DNA of 64,000 bases from DAOUJH01 sp965116555 (GTDB taxonomy: Bacteria; Chloroflexota; Dehalococcoidia; Lucifugimonadales; QGNO01): positions 124,001-188,000 of the forward strand of contig OZ220698.1 in NCBI GenBank assembly GCA_965116555.1, written 5' to 3'. The stretch's first letter is position 1. Each line of letters starts with the position of its first letter. Below are positions 27,102 through 34,857 of this stretch, piece after piece. A program made the position numbers and the translations under genes. Under the pieces are notes generated by a model. That model saw only the letters and a list, made by a program, of their open reading frames with translations. It was not told the origin of the DNA and made no database searches.

Positions 27102-27620
27102 TTAGCTGGGGTAGACCAGTTCGCCTCCCGCCGCGCCCTGGCGGGAGGGTTGCCTCACCGGCGTGGAGCCCTTGGTCTTCCAGAAGATCTCGGCTATGTC
27201 CTGGGTGGCGGATAGCAGGTCCTGGGCGGCTTGCATGTCCTGGTTCTGCCGCACTTTGGAGGCGGCCTTCATGGCGCTGAAGAACTTCTCATGAAGGTCG
27301 GGGTGCTCCTCGACATGTTCGGGACGGAAGTAGTCGCCCCAGAGGATCCTTAGCTCCTTCTTGCACTCCTCGGCATGCTCCTCCTTGACCGAGGTGTAGC
27401 GGCCAACGGCGTGTACGTAGGCGTTGCGCTCCTGGGCGGAGGCGTCTGCCCCTGGGGTTTCCAGGGCTTCTATGAGCTGGTTCATGCGCACGGTGGTCAA
27501 TGCGGCGATCTGGGCCGCATGGGGGTCGTATATTCCGCACGGGATATCGCAGTGAGCATAAGCTGTTTTAGTGGAAGCTATTTTTCGAAGCGTTGTGGAC
27601 AGACCGAAAAACGAGAACAT
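27102..27620 (-). CDS. sodN: Nickel superoxide dismutase precursor
   Basis: Converts superoxide to peroxide and oxygen using nickel. Residues 23-33 read HCDIPCGIYDP, the nickel hook, in which the first His becomes the N-terminus and both Cys bind the metal. A 22-residue propeptide (MFSFFG to YA) must be cut off to expose His23. The rest is a four-helix bundle of usual size, plus a C-terminal tail of about 25 residues rich in Gly, Pro and Ser that exceeds classic enzymes. GGAGGGATGA lies before the ATG. The maturation protease gene is divergent, 106 bases away. Confidence 0.95.
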   Translation of the reverse strand: MFSFFGLSTTLRKIASTKTAYAHCDIPCGIYDPHAAQIAALTTVRMNQLIEALETPGADASAQERNAYVHAVGRYTSVKEEHAEECKKELRILWGDYFRPEHVEEHPDLHEKFFSAMKAASKVRQNQDMQAAQDLLSATQDIAEIFWKTKGSTPVRQPSRQGAAGGELVYPS

Positions 27621-27691
27621 TCATCCCTCCATTTGTGTGTTCAGCGGGGCTAGGTTATCAAGAGACACGTCCAGCATCAAGACTCGCCACA

Positions 27692-27720
27692 TTGCTCACC
27701 CTTGATGCGACGCCTAGAAT
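27692..27720 (+). promoter_or_regulatory. Promoter giving leaderless sodX mRNA
   Basis: TTGCTC (27692-27697), a 17-nt spacer and TAGAAT (27715-27720), with only 6 nt before the sodX ATG. The message would start at the ATG. The opposite sodN promoter should lie in the same 106-base gap, but no clear box could be assigned. Confidence 0.55.
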
Positions 27721-27726
27721 TGAAGT

Positions 27727-28209
27727 ATGCCACGCATCCTGAAGTCCATCTTGCGCCTTCCTCTGGCAACTCTTTGTCGTTTCTCCGTGTCAGGCGACAG
27801 TATGCAACCGGCACTGGCCCATGCCCAGAAGATACTGGTCGACAGGCTGGCCTTTAGCTCTGCGCCGCCATCCAGAGGAGACGTGATAGTCCTGTTGGAC
27901 CCCGGCCAGCCCGGAGTTCACTGCGTGAAACGGGTAATCGGGCTGCCGGGAGAGCACGTCAGAATCAGCGAAGGCGTAGTCCTCATCGATGACCGCCCGC
28001 TCCACGAACCGTATCTTGCCCAGCCCGCTCCCACAGACACGCCGTCACCCGGTCAGTGGCTGCTGGGAAACGGGGAGTACCTGGTGCTTGGCGACTTCAG
28101 GCAAGACAGCCGAGACAGCCGTTCGTTCGGGCCCATAAACGCCTCCCACATCGTGGGCAAGGCTTGGATAAGATACTGGCCGCTGAAGGCTGTCACCAGG
28201 ATCAAATAG
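27727..28209 (+). CDS. sodX: Nickel-type superoxide dismutase maturation protease (signal peptidase-like)
   Basis: A 160-residue S24/S26-type serine protease. VSGDSMQPAL places the catalytic Ser at residue 25, and CVKRVIGLPGE places the general-base Lys at 68. The C-terminal GDFRQDSRDSRSFGPI box is the signal peptidase GDN-type motif. No convincing transmembrane anchor precedes the serine, as in SodX rather than housekeeping signal peptidase I. It is paired divergently with sodN, whose propeptide must be removed to expose the nickel-binding His. The partner assignment rests on context plus family knowledge. Confidence 0.9.
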   Translation: MPRILKSILRLPLATLCRFSVSGDSMQPALAHAQKILVDRLAFSSAPPSRGDVIVLLDPGQPGVHCVKRVIGLPGEHVRISEGVVLIDDRPLHEPYLAQPAPTDTPSPGQWLLGNGEYLVLGDFRQDSRDSRSFGPINASHIVGKAWIRYWPLKAVTRIK

Positions 28210-28241
28210 CATCTGCCAGCGGATGCGTATATGGCTAAACC

Positions 28242-28270
28242 TTGACAGTTTCGTGAAACAACCCAATAAT
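28242..28270 (+). promoter_or_regulatory. Promoter of the DAHP synthase leader
   Basis: A consensus TTGACA (28242-28247), a 17-nt spacer and AATAAT (28265-28270). Transcription should begin about 28277, placing the leader-peptide ATG (28281) within a few nucleotides of the 5' end. Confidence 0.8.
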
Positions 28271-28280
28271 ATGACCCGTC

Positions 28281-28358
28281 ATGAGCAGGTCAACAGCGTA
28301 CCTCTCCTACTATTTTGGTTTTACCTATAAAGCCCCGGCGGGGAGGGTAGCTGTTTAA
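28281..28358 (+). CDS. Aromatic-rich leader peptide (25 aa) of the DAHP synthase attenuator
   Basis: An ATG-to-TAA frame of 25 codons. Codons 7-16 read YLSYYFGFTY: four Tyr and two Phe in ten positions. The remainder is MSRSTA before and KAPAGRVAV after. It lies between a strong promoter and an intrinsic terminator ahead of the enzyme that commits carbon to aromatic amino acids. No Shine-Dalgarno sequence precedes it, but the ATG is at or near the mRNA 5' end. The inferred role is to stall ribosomes when charged tRNA-Tyr or tRNA-Phe is scarce. Confidence 0.8.
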   Translation: MSRSTAYLSYYFGFTYKAPAGRVAV

Positions 28359-28394
28359 TCGACAGCACAGACAAATCAGGAAAGCCCTCCTCGC
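28332..28394 (+). promoter_or_regulatory. Mutually exclusive RNA pairings of the attenuator
   Basis: An antiterminator of 11 bp can form between 28338-28348 (GCGGGGAGGGT) and 28384-28394 (GCCCTCCTCGC), with two G-U pairs; it consumes the whole 5' arm of the terminator. An upstream hairpin CCCC (28333-28336) with GGGG (28340-28343) competes with the antiterminator. A ribosome halted at codons 10-16 would cover the CCCC arm and favour the antiterminator. One at the stop codon (28356) would cover the antiterminator arm and let the terminator form. Confidence 0.7.
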
Positions 28395-28405
28395 GAGGGC
28401 TTTTT
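28381..28405 (+). terminator. Attenuator terminator upstream of DAHP synthase
   Basis: AAGCCCTC (28382-28389) pairs with GAGGGCTT (28395-28402) around a 5-nt loop, followed by a run of T. It lies 31 bases before the DAHP synthase ATG and 22 bases after the leader-peptide stop. Confidence 0.85.
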
Positions 28406-28435
28406 GCTTTGTATAAGAAATAACGAGGAATCATC

Positions 28436-29515
28436 ATGAGCCAACTGCAAAACATCAACGTATCCAGCATACAAAGGCTGCCTTCACCGACGGAGTATCT
28501 AACCCGCCTTCCCGCCCCTGACCCGGTGGCGCAGCTGGTTGTGAAAGGAAGAGAGGAGATTGCCGCCATCCTCTCCGGGGAGGATGACCGCTTGCTCCTC
28601 ATCACCGGCCCCTGCTCCATCCACGATACAAAGGCCGGTCTGGAGTATGCGCATAGACTGAAACAGGTCGCGGACAGATACAGCGACCGTATGCTCGTCA
28701 TAATGCGGGTCTACTTTGAGAAACCCCGCACTACCGTTGGCTGGAAGGGCCTTATCTACGACCCTCATCTGAACGGCAGCTTCGATCTGGAAAACGGGCT
28801 GTATATGGCAAGGGAGTTCCTGCTGAACATCGCCGAGATAGGTCTGCTTTCCGCCACCGAGTTCGTGGACCCCATCACGCCCCAGTACATAGCGGACCTG
28901 GTTTCGTGGGCTGCCATTGGCGCACGTACTGCGGAGAGCCAGACGCATCGCCAGATGGCAAGCGGTCTGAGCATGCCCGTGGGCTTCAAGAACGGCACCG
29001 GCGGCAGCATCCAACTCGCAGTTGACGGAGTGGTCGCCGCCCGCGCCCGCCACGCTTTTCTCGGAGTGGACGGCGAAGGCTACGCCTCCATAGTGATGAC
29101 AGAGGGAAACCCCAACTGTCACATAGTCCTGCGCGGCGGCACCACCGGCACAAACTACGATGCCACCTCTGTGGACAGGGCCAAGTCTTTGCTTGAGCAG
29201 GCCGGAGTGCCCGCCAGGCTGGTCGTGGACTGCTCCCACGCCAACGCCAACAAGGTATACGCGCTTGAGTCGGTTGCCTTCAAAGACGTTCTCCAGCAGC
29301 GCCTATCGGGGAATACGGGCATCGTGGGCATGATGCTGGAAAGCAATCTATCACAGGGCAGTCAGAAGCTTGACGAAAGCGATCCGTCCAAGCTGGAGTA
29401 CGGAGTCTCCATTACCGATCCCTGCATAGGCTGGGAAGAGACCGATAGTCTGTTGTCGCAGGCTTACCAGGCGCTGGCCGCAGGCGACCACCTAAAAGCT
29501 GGCACACCGGCCTGA
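28436..29515 (+). CDS. aroF: 3-deoxy-7-phosphoheptulonate (DAHP) synthase, class I AroFGH type
   Basis: Condenses phosphoenolpyruvate with erythrose 4-phosphate, the first step of the shikimate pathway. The 359-residue protein has LLITGPCSIHD (about 54-64), KPRTTVGWKGLIYDP (about 92-106), GFKNGTGG (about 182-189) and VDCSHANANK (about 263-272), the full set of substrate and metal motifs. It is of the E. coli AroG/AroF/AroH kind, which are usually feedback-inhibited by one aromatic amino acid. Which one cannot be told here. Transcription appears controlled by the Tyr/Phe leader immediately upstream. Confidence 0.95.
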   Translation: MSQLQNINVSSIQRLPSPTEYLTRLPAPDPVAQLVVKGREEIAAILSGEDDRLLLITGPCSIHDTKAGLEYAHRLKQVADRYSDRMLVIMRVYFEKPRTTVGWKGLIYDPHLNGSFDLENGLYMAREFLLNIAEIGLLSATEFVDPITPQYIADLVSWAAIGARTAESQTHRQMASGLSMPVGFKNGTGGSIQLAVDGVVAARARHAFLGVDGEGYASIVMTEGNPNCHIVLRGGTTGTNYDATSVDRAKSLLEQAGVPARLVVDCSHANANKVYALESVAFKDVLQQRLSGNTGIVGMMLESNLSQGSQKLDESDPSKLEYGVSITDPCIGWEETDSLLSQAYQALAAGDHLKAGTPA

Positions 29516-29541
29516 GCTAGCTGGAACCGGTCGGCTAGCAA

Positions 29542-30987
29542 TTAGCGTCTGACCAGAGAGCGAAGCTTGCCCAGTACAAAGGGCGTTATTCCCATCATGG
29601 TAATAACCGCGCTCACTACAAGAGCGTCTCCGGCTCCTGCCACCAGAGCTTCGTTCTGTGGCAGGCCGCTGCTCAGGTGGTGGGCTTCACGGGAAGCCAG
29701 TATCGCGCCGGACAGAGCCACGCCGCCCGATAGGCCTATCTGCCGGCCCGTGGCGACGAAGGCTCCCGCCATTCCCAGCCGTTCCGCCGGCACGGTACTC
29801 ATGATGGAGCTGGCGTTGGTGGGATCGAACAGGGCGGAGCCAAGGCTGGCCAGCGATAGAATCATGGCAAGTTGCCACACGGTCGCGTTTACTCCCAGTT
29901 CGGACAGCAGAAATAGCGCCACTGAAACTACAACCAAGCCTGAAGACATCAGCAACCCGTGACTTATACGGTCGGACAGCCAGCCCGTCAACGGCGAGGT
30001 CAGGGACCGCACCACGGAGAATATGGCCAGCATAAGTCCCGCCTTGGCTGTGCTGTAGCCCAGACCGTTTATCATTGCAAAGGGTAGAACAAAAGCCACG
30101 GCGCTCCATGCCTGGAAATGCGCCAGCAGCGTGGCAACGCCCTTTGAGAGCACCGGGTTGCGGAAGGCGCGCACGTCCACAATAGGACGCTGCGCTCGCA
30201 ACTCCCACCATATGAAGAGAGGAAATGCCGTCACCGCCAGCGCAATGGCCGCCAGCACCAGGGGAGAGGTGATTCCCAATCTGCCCCCCTGATTCACCGC
30301 CAGAAGAAAACCGCTCAGCAGCGCCAGGAGGATCACCGCCCCCTGGCTATCCAGGTGCAACGCGCCCGGCGTCCGCGGCTGCCGTGCCAGGAACAGCCAG
30401 CTCAACGGCACCGCAACCACGCTTAGGGGAAGTCGCGTGTAGAACACCGCGCGCCAGTCCAGAAGATCGATGACTACGCCGCCAAGCAGCGGTCCACCGG
30501 CCAGCCCCAGACCGACCGTTGCGCCCAGCAGGCCAAAGGCAAGGCCGCGCTCCTTGGCATCGAACGCCGCCACTAAAATGGCGGATCCAACCGAGACTAC
30601 CATCGCCGCGCCGATTCCCTGCAGGGCGCGCAGAAAGATGAGCTGGGCTATGTCTTGTGCCAGGGCGGCCAGCGCCAGCGTAACCGCGAACAGCAAGAGC
30701 CCGACTGTGTACAGGCGCTCCCTGCCCAGAAAATCGCCAACCCAACCCATGGTCAAGAGGAGACTGGTGCTGGTGAGGAAGAAGGCTATGCCTACCCAGG
30801 CCACAACGGAGGCGTCAGTGCCAAACGTTTCAGAAAGGACCGGATAGGCTATGTTGACTATGCTCCCGTCCAGGGTGGATATCAACGTGCCCAGAGAGAC
30901 GATGATGAAAGCCGTCCACTTGTAAGACCAGGGAGCGTTGAGCCGCGGCGGAGCGGGCTGCAAGGCCTGGCTGCTATCCAAACCCAA
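29542..30987 (-). CDS. MFS drug efflux transporter, DHA2 (14-TMS) type
   Basis: A 481-residue transporter with about 14 hydrophobic helices. LDGSIVNIAYPVLSETF near residue 40 is the DHA2 motif D1, followed by GWVGDFLGRERLY (motif A) and later GPLLGGVVIDLLDWRAVF (motif C). It resembles EmrB/QacA multidrug exporters. Its start overlaps the 3' end of radC by 14 nt, so it is the last gene of the long ribosomal-protein/radC run. The upstream partner EmrA is absent. It is convergent with aroF. Confidence 0.87.
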   Translation of the reverse strand: MGLDSSQALQPAPPRLNAPWSYKWTAFIIVSLGTLISTLDGSIVNIAYPVLSETFGTDASVVAWVGIAFFLTSTSLLLTMGWVGDFLGRERLYTVGLLLFAVTLALAALAQDIAQLIFLRALQGIGAAMVVSVGSAILVAAFDAKERGLAFGLLGATVGLGLAGGPLLGGVVIDLLDWRAVFYTRLPLSVVAVPLSWLFLARQPRTPGALHLDSQGAVILLALLSGFLLAVNQGGRLGITSPLVLAAIALAVTAFPLFIWWELRAQRPIVDVRAFRNPVLSKGVATLLAHFQAWSAVAFVLPFAMINGLGYSTAKAGLMLAIFSVVRSLTSPLTGWLSDRISHGLLMSSGLVVVSVALFLLSELGVNATVWQLAMILSLASLGSALFDPTNASSIMSTVPAERLGMAGAFVATGRQIGLSGGVALSGAILASREAHHLSSGLPQNEALVAGAGDALVVSAVITMMGITPFVLGKLRSLVRR

Positions 30988-31693
30988 GCCTGCGTTTCTT
31001 CATGCTGACATAGCTTCCGTAAGAGCTCTGCCCAATTACTACATGGTCAAGCACGGTGATATCCAGGAGTTCGCCGGCTGCAACCAGCTGCTTGGTCACC
31101 GCTGCGTCGTCAGGGCTGGGGGTAGGGTCTCCCGATGGATGATTGTGCACCAGTATGACGGAGGGGCAGTTGGACCTGACGGCGTCTTGAAATACCTCTG
31201 AAGCGCGCACCACCGCTGAGTTGACGTTGCCCTGGTACACGGTTGAAACGTTGATGACCTGATTCTTGATGTTGAGGGCGATGACTCTGAACTGCTCCTG
31301 TTCAAGAAGCGACATTTCCGCTCCCAGCAAATTGAAGACGGCCTCGGGTGAATGGACCTCCGGCCTGCTGTCGCCGCTAGCGGCCAGCAAACGCTTGCTT
31401 AGCTCAAGGGCGGACTTTAGCTGAGCGGTCTTGGCGTCTCCCATACCGTGGATGGAGGCCAGCTCTTGGAAGCTGGCCTTGGATATCCCTTCCAAGCCGC
31501 CGTACTTTGCCAGCAACCTGTTGGATAGGTCTATGACGTTCTCAGATGAGGTGCCGGTGCGGAGCAGAATGGCAATCAGCTCAGCATTGCTCAAGTAGGA
31601 GGCGCCGTAGTCCCTCAGTCTCTCGCGGGGCCTCTCTTTGGCGGGCATATCGCGGATCAGTAGCCTGTACTGAGACTCATCTCGATCCGTCAT
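30974..31693 (-). CDS. radC: RadC family JAMM-domain protein
   Basis: A 239-residue UPF0758/RadC protein. The N-terminal part (about 20-105) has the helix-hairpin-helix-like region with LRDYGASYLSNAELIAILLRTG. The C-terminal MPN/JAMM domain has VHNHPSGDPTPSPDD, with zinc ligands H183, H185 and D196. The family was named for a supposed repair role that is not well established. It sits in the long operon after rplL and the zinc-ribbon gene, and overlaps the MFS gene downstream. Confidence 0.92.
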   Translation of the reverse strand: MTDRDESQYRLLIRDMPAKERPRERLRDYGASYLSNAELIAILLRTGTSSENVIDLSNRLLAKYGGLEGISKASFQELASIHGMGDAKTAQLKSALELSKRLLAASGDSRPEVHSPEAVFNLLGAEMSLLEQEQFRVIALNIKNQVINVSTVYQGNVNSAVVRASEVFQDAVRSNCPSVILVHNHPSGDPTPSPDDAAVTKQLVAAGELLDITVLDHVVIGQSSYGSYVSMKKRRLGFG

Positions 31694-31710
31694 GATGCCC
31701 CTCGATGGCG

Positions 31711-31935
31711 TTAAGCACCGCTTTCACGGCAACTCTGGCAAACAAAGTCCTGGCCCTGCTCCAATGCCATGCCGACAGGCACATTGCGCTTGCGGCGGCA
31801 CAACGTACAAGTCACCGCCTGCACAGGGGTTTGTCCGGGACGGTTTGGCTCAACCGAATAACCCCGGAAACCTTTGTAATCCGGATTGAGCCGCTTCATG
31901 GCTTCGTAGCGGGCCCTGTCTTTGCTACGGCTCAA
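31711..31935 (-). CDS. Small zinc-ribbon-like protein
   Basis: About 74 residues with two CxxC knuckles, CTLC and CQSC, some 23 residues apart, which looks like a zinc ribbon. The N-terminal half is basic (LSRSKDRARYEAMKRLNP). A GTG at 31944 is possible but too close to the ribosome site. The TTG at 31935 sits 8 nt after AGGAGG and is preferred. It lies 28 bases after rplL and 17 before radC on the same strand, so co-expression with translation genes is likely. Function unknown. Confidence 0.6.
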   Translation of the reverse strand: MSRSKDRARYEAMKRLNPDYKGFRGYSVEPNRPGQTPVQAVTCTLCRRKRNVPVGMALEQGQDFVCQSCRESGA

Positions 31936-31963
31936 AGTCGGCACACCTCCTGATAGCGCAGGT

Positions 31964-32350
31964 TTACTCTATGGCAACAGTGGCGCCGGCTTCCTGCAGT
32001 TTTGTGAGCATGTCATCGGCTTCTTCTTTGCCAATGCCTTCCTTCACTGCGACGGGCGCGCCTTCCACCAGCTCTTTGGCCTCACGCAGACCCAGGGTGG
32101 TCACTTCCCTCACGGCCTTGATCACGTTGATCTTGTTGGCTCCCGCTTCCTTGAGCATCACCTTGAACTCGGTCTGCTCCTCCTCGGCGGCGGCGTCTCC
32201 GGCAGGCGCGGCGGCAGCAACGGGGGCAGCGGCGACAGCCACCGGGGCTGCTGCGCTTACTCCAAACTCCTCCTCCAGAGCTTTCACCACTTCTGACAGC
32301 TCAACAACCGACAACGACTTTATTGCTTCTATAACCTCTTCTTTGCCCAC
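31964..32350 (-). CDS. rplL: 50S ribosomal protein L7/L12
   Basis: A 128-residue stalk protein: N-terminal dimerisation domain (EEVIEAIKSLSVVELSEVVKALEEEFGV), an Ala/Pro-rich hinge (about 45-70), and the C-terminal factor-binding domain EKTEFKV-like with KINVIKAVREVTTLGLREAKELVE. The GTG at 32350 behind AAGGAGACGTCA is the start; a longer upstream frame has no ribosome site and runs through the rplJ end. It directly follows rplJ, as in most bacteria. Confidence 0.96.
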   Translation of the reverse strand: MGKEEVIEAIKSLSVVELSEVVKALEEEFGVSAAAPVAVAAAPVAAAAPAGDAAAEEEQTEFKVMLKEAGANKINVIKAVREVTTLGLREAKELVEGAPVAVKEGIGKEEADDMLTKLQEAGATVAIE

Positions 32351-32411
32351 TGACGTCTCCTTACTAGTTGGGTTTCTGCAATTTGAGCTACTTGAAATTG
32401 ATAGCTTTGTT

Positions 32412-32972
32412 CTACTTTCCTTCCTGCTGGTCCACCCTGGCCTGCAGGACATTTGCCAGGCCAACCAGCGGGCCGTTCATCACGTTTGCCAGTCCCTGCA
32501 ACGGCTGGTTGATAGCTCTGACCAGGCGGGTAGGCAGCGATGCCATCTGCCCCAGTAACTGGGCCAGCAGCACCTCTCTTGGGGGCAATGTGGTCAGCAG
32601 CGTGAGCTGCGCATCCTTGTAGACGCGGCCGTCCATCATGGTAGCGGCCCTTACCACCATGGGCAGCCTGTTGTTGCGTACGTAGTCGTGAATCGTCTTT
32701 ATGGGCATAAGGGGGTCGGCAAAGCCCAGCGCTAGGCCCGTGGGACCCTCCAGCAGTTCCTTCACCTCAGGTCTGCCCGCCGCATCAGCGGCCCTCAGGG
32801 TCAGAGTGTTCTTGATTACCCTGAACTCCACGTCGGCATCGCGTAGATGCTTGCGCAAACCTGTCATGCTCTTGACCGGCATGGAGCTAAAGTCCGCCGC
32901 TACGGCAACGGTAGCCTGCGAGAGCTTTTCAGCCAGGAGTTGCACTTCGTCTATCTTCTTTTGAGTCGGCAT
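32412..32972 (-). CDS. rplJ: 50S ribosomal protein L10
   Basis: A 186-residue protein that anchors L7/L12 dimers to the ribosome. It starts MPTQKKIDEVQLLAEKLSQ and contains the conserved DFSSMPVKSMTGLRKHLRD region and GPTGLALGF. The first ATG with GAGGTAAGT upstream (32972) is used; an upstream in-frame start lies inside the structured leader. The downstream helix that binds L7/L12 is present. It is preceded by an autoregulatory-type leader. Confidence 0.96.
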   Translation of the reverse strand: MPTQKKIDEVQLLAEKLSQATVAVAADFSSMPVKSMTGLRKHLRDADVEFRVIKNTLTLRAADAAGRPEVKELLEGPTGLALGFADPLMPIKTIHDYVRNNRLPMVVRAATMMDGRVYKDAQLTLLTTLPPREVLLAQLLGQMASLPTRLVRAINQPLQGLANVMNGPLVGLANVLQARVDQQEGK

Positions 32973-32983
32973 ACTTACCTCAA

Positions 32984-33058
32984 TAAAAATCCCCCGCCGC
33001 AAACGACAGGGGAAGTAAAGCCAATTTACCGGCTTGCTTTCCTGCCTCGGCGGGCCTC
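32984..33058 (-). ncRNA. Ribosomal protein L10 leader
   Basis: Between rplA and rplJ the minus-strand RNA folds into stacked stems: CCCGCCG with CGGCGGG outside, GGCAGG with CCTGTC in the middle, and AAGCC with GGCTT at the tip. A GGATTTTTAT tail follows the outer stem. Position and shape fit the L10 leader, in which L10 or the L10-L12 complex binds its own message. The T-run makes a terminator-type response possible. The match is by inspection only. Confidence 0.65.
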
Positions 33059-33112
33059 AATTAAGCCACTTGGCACCCGCTGTCTACGGCGCTAGTTATT
33101 CAGTTTGAGAGG

Positions 33113-33826
33113 CTATTCTACCCTCAGAGCGGTCAAAGAAGCAAGGTCAAGCGGAATGCTCGGTCCCATGCTGGAGGTCATGTAGGCGCTGCGGATGAAC
33201 TGCCCCTTGACGGCGGCAGGCCGGGAGCGCGTGACCATTTCCATCAGGCTTGATAGGTTCTCATAGAGCTTGTCGGATTCAAAGCTAGCCTTGCCAATGG
33301 GAGCATGGATTATTGCCGTCCTGTCCATGCGGACCTCCACGCGTCCTTTCTTGGCTTCATCCACGGCCCTGCCAATGTCTTCCGGCTGCACCACGGTTCC
33401 CGTTCGGGGATTGGGCATAAGCCCACGTCGGCCCAGCACTCGCCCCAGCCGGCCTATTCTGCCCATCATGTCCGGGGTGGCTATCGCAATATCAAACTCC
33501 ACCCAGCCGCCGTCGATCTGTTGGATGACGTCGTCGTCACCTACGTAGTCAGCGCCCGTCTCTCTTGCCGTTCTGGCGGCATCGCCTTGAGCAAATACCA
33601 GCACCCTTACCGGTCTGCCCAAGCCGTTGGGCAATAGCGCGACACCGCGAAGCTGCTGATCGGCATGCCTGGGATCCGCACTGGTGCGGAGGTGAATCTC
33701 CACCGTTTCATCAAAATTAGCCGTTGCCGTCTCTTTCACTAGGTTTATGGCCTCTTCAGGCTCATACTGCCTATCTTTATCCACCTTGGTTGTGGCTTCT
33801 GACAACCTCTTCTTTAGCTTGGCCAT
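33113..33826 (-). CDS. rplA: 50S ribosomal protein L1
   Basis: A 237-residue L1 stalk protein, normal length. It begins MAKLKKRLSEATTKVDK and contains NETVEIHL-like and GTVVQPEDIGRAVDEAKKGRVEVRMDR regions typical of L1. It overlaps rplK by one base (TAATG), so the pair is translationally coupled. In other bacteria L1 represses its own operon by binding the rplK leader; no such site was identified here. Confidence 0.96.
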   Translation of the reverse strand: MAKLKKRLSEATTKVDKDRQYEPEEAINLVKETATANFDETVEIHLRTSADPRHADQQLRGVALLPNGLGRPVRVLVFAQGDAARTARETGADYVGDDDVIQQIDGGWVEFDIAIATPDMMGRIGRLGRVLGRRGLMPNPRTGTVVQPEDIGRAVDEAKKGRVEVRMDRTAIIHAPIGKASFESDKLYENLSSLMEMVTRSRPAAVKGQFIRSAYMTSSMGPSIPLDLASLTALRVE

Positions 33827-34251
33827 TACTCGGTAACCTCTATGCCCATGCTGCGCGCTGAGCCTTCTATAATCTTCATAGCGGCTTCCACCGAACCCGC
33901 ATTCAGGTCGTTCATCTTTGTTTCGGCTATTTCACGTATGGCAGACCGGGGCACCGCGGCAACCTTTTCTCTCCCTGCCTGTGTGCTGCCCTTCTCTACG
34001 CCGGCCGCCTTGCGAAGCATGTCAGATGCGGGCGATGTCTTGGTTATGAAAGTAAAGGAGGTGTCTTCAAATACGGTTAGCTCAACCGGTACTATGCTGC
34101 CCGCCTGGTTGGCAGTTCGCGAGTTGAAATCCTTCACGAACCCCATGATATTGACGCCGTGCTGGCCCAGGGCAGGGCCAACGGGGTAGGCGGGCGTTGC
34201 CTGTCCCGCCGCTATCTGCAACTTGATGATTGCTCTTATCTTCTTTGCCAT
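33826..34251 (-). CDS. rplK: 50S ribosomal protein L11
   Basis: A 141-residue protein of the GTPase-associated centre. It has the conserved AGQATPAYPVGPALGQHGVN (about 13-32) and the C-terminal rRNA-binding region KMNDLNAGSVEAAMKIIEGSARSMGIEV. Standard length. Encoded 9 bases after nusG. Confidence 0.97.
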   Translation of the reverse strand: MAKKIRAIIKLQIAAGQATPAYPVGPALGQHGVNIMGFVKDFNSRTANQAGSIVPVELTVFEDTSFTFITKTSPASDMLRKAAGVEKGSTQAGREKVAAVPRSAIREIAETKMNDLNAGSVEAAMKIIEGSARSMGIEVTE

Positions 34252-34260
34252 TATTGCACT

Positions 34261-34839
34261 CTAAAGCTTTTCCACCTGCAGGAAGTCCAACTCCACCGGT
34301 GTCTCCCTGCCAAAGAACGACACCAGAACGTTGAGCTTCCCCTTGTCGGTGTCTACGGTGTCCACCACTCCGATGAAATCGGCAAAGGGGCCGTCCGTAA
34401 TTCTAACGCTCTGACCCTTGGTAAAGCCCACCCTGGCCTTCGGCGTCTGCGATTCCACCTGCTGGAGAATGTTCTCCACTTCCCAAGGCTCCAGGGGCAC
34501 AGGCTTGGGCCTTTTGTCACGTTCGTCTTCCGAAGAGACAAAGCCGGTAACGCCGGGTGTATTGCGTACTATGTGCCAGCTCTCGTCGTCCATGTCCATC
34601 TGGACCATGATATAGCCGGGATATAGCCGCACACGTTTTGGAACGCGCTTGCCTTCCCTGATTTCCACCACCTCTTCGGTGGGAACAATCACCTGGACGA
34701 TTTTATGATGGGCGTCCATGGTGGTGATACGCTGCTCCAGGTTTTTCCTGACCCGCTCCTCTTGGCCTGAGTAGGTGTGGACAAAATACCAGCGAAGTTT
34801 AGTTGTATCGGTCTTTGCTTGCTTGGCTTTGGATGTCAT
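34261..34839 (-). CDS. nusG: Transcription termination/antitermination protein NusG
   Basis: A 192-residue NusG with N-terminal NGN domain (RWYFVHTYSGQEERVRKNLEQRI at the start, YPGYIMVQMDMDDESWHIVRNTPGVTGFV in the middle) and C-terminal KOW domain (GQSVRITDGPFADFIGVVD). It links RNA polymerase to ribosome or Rho. It is 18 bases downstream of secE, in the usual secE-nusG-rplK order. Confidence 0.96.
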   Translation of the reverse strand: MTSKAKQAKTDTTKLRWYFVHTYSGQEERVRKNLEQRITTMDAHHKIVQVIVPTEEVVEIREGKRVPKRVRLYPGYIMVQMDMDDESWHIVRNTPGVTGFVSSEDERDKRPKPVPLEPWEVENILQQVESQTPKARVGFTKGQSVRITDGPFADFIGVVDTVDTDKGKLNVLVSFFGRETPVELDFLQVEKL

Positions 34840-34857
34840 GCTGATTCTTCTCAGTGG

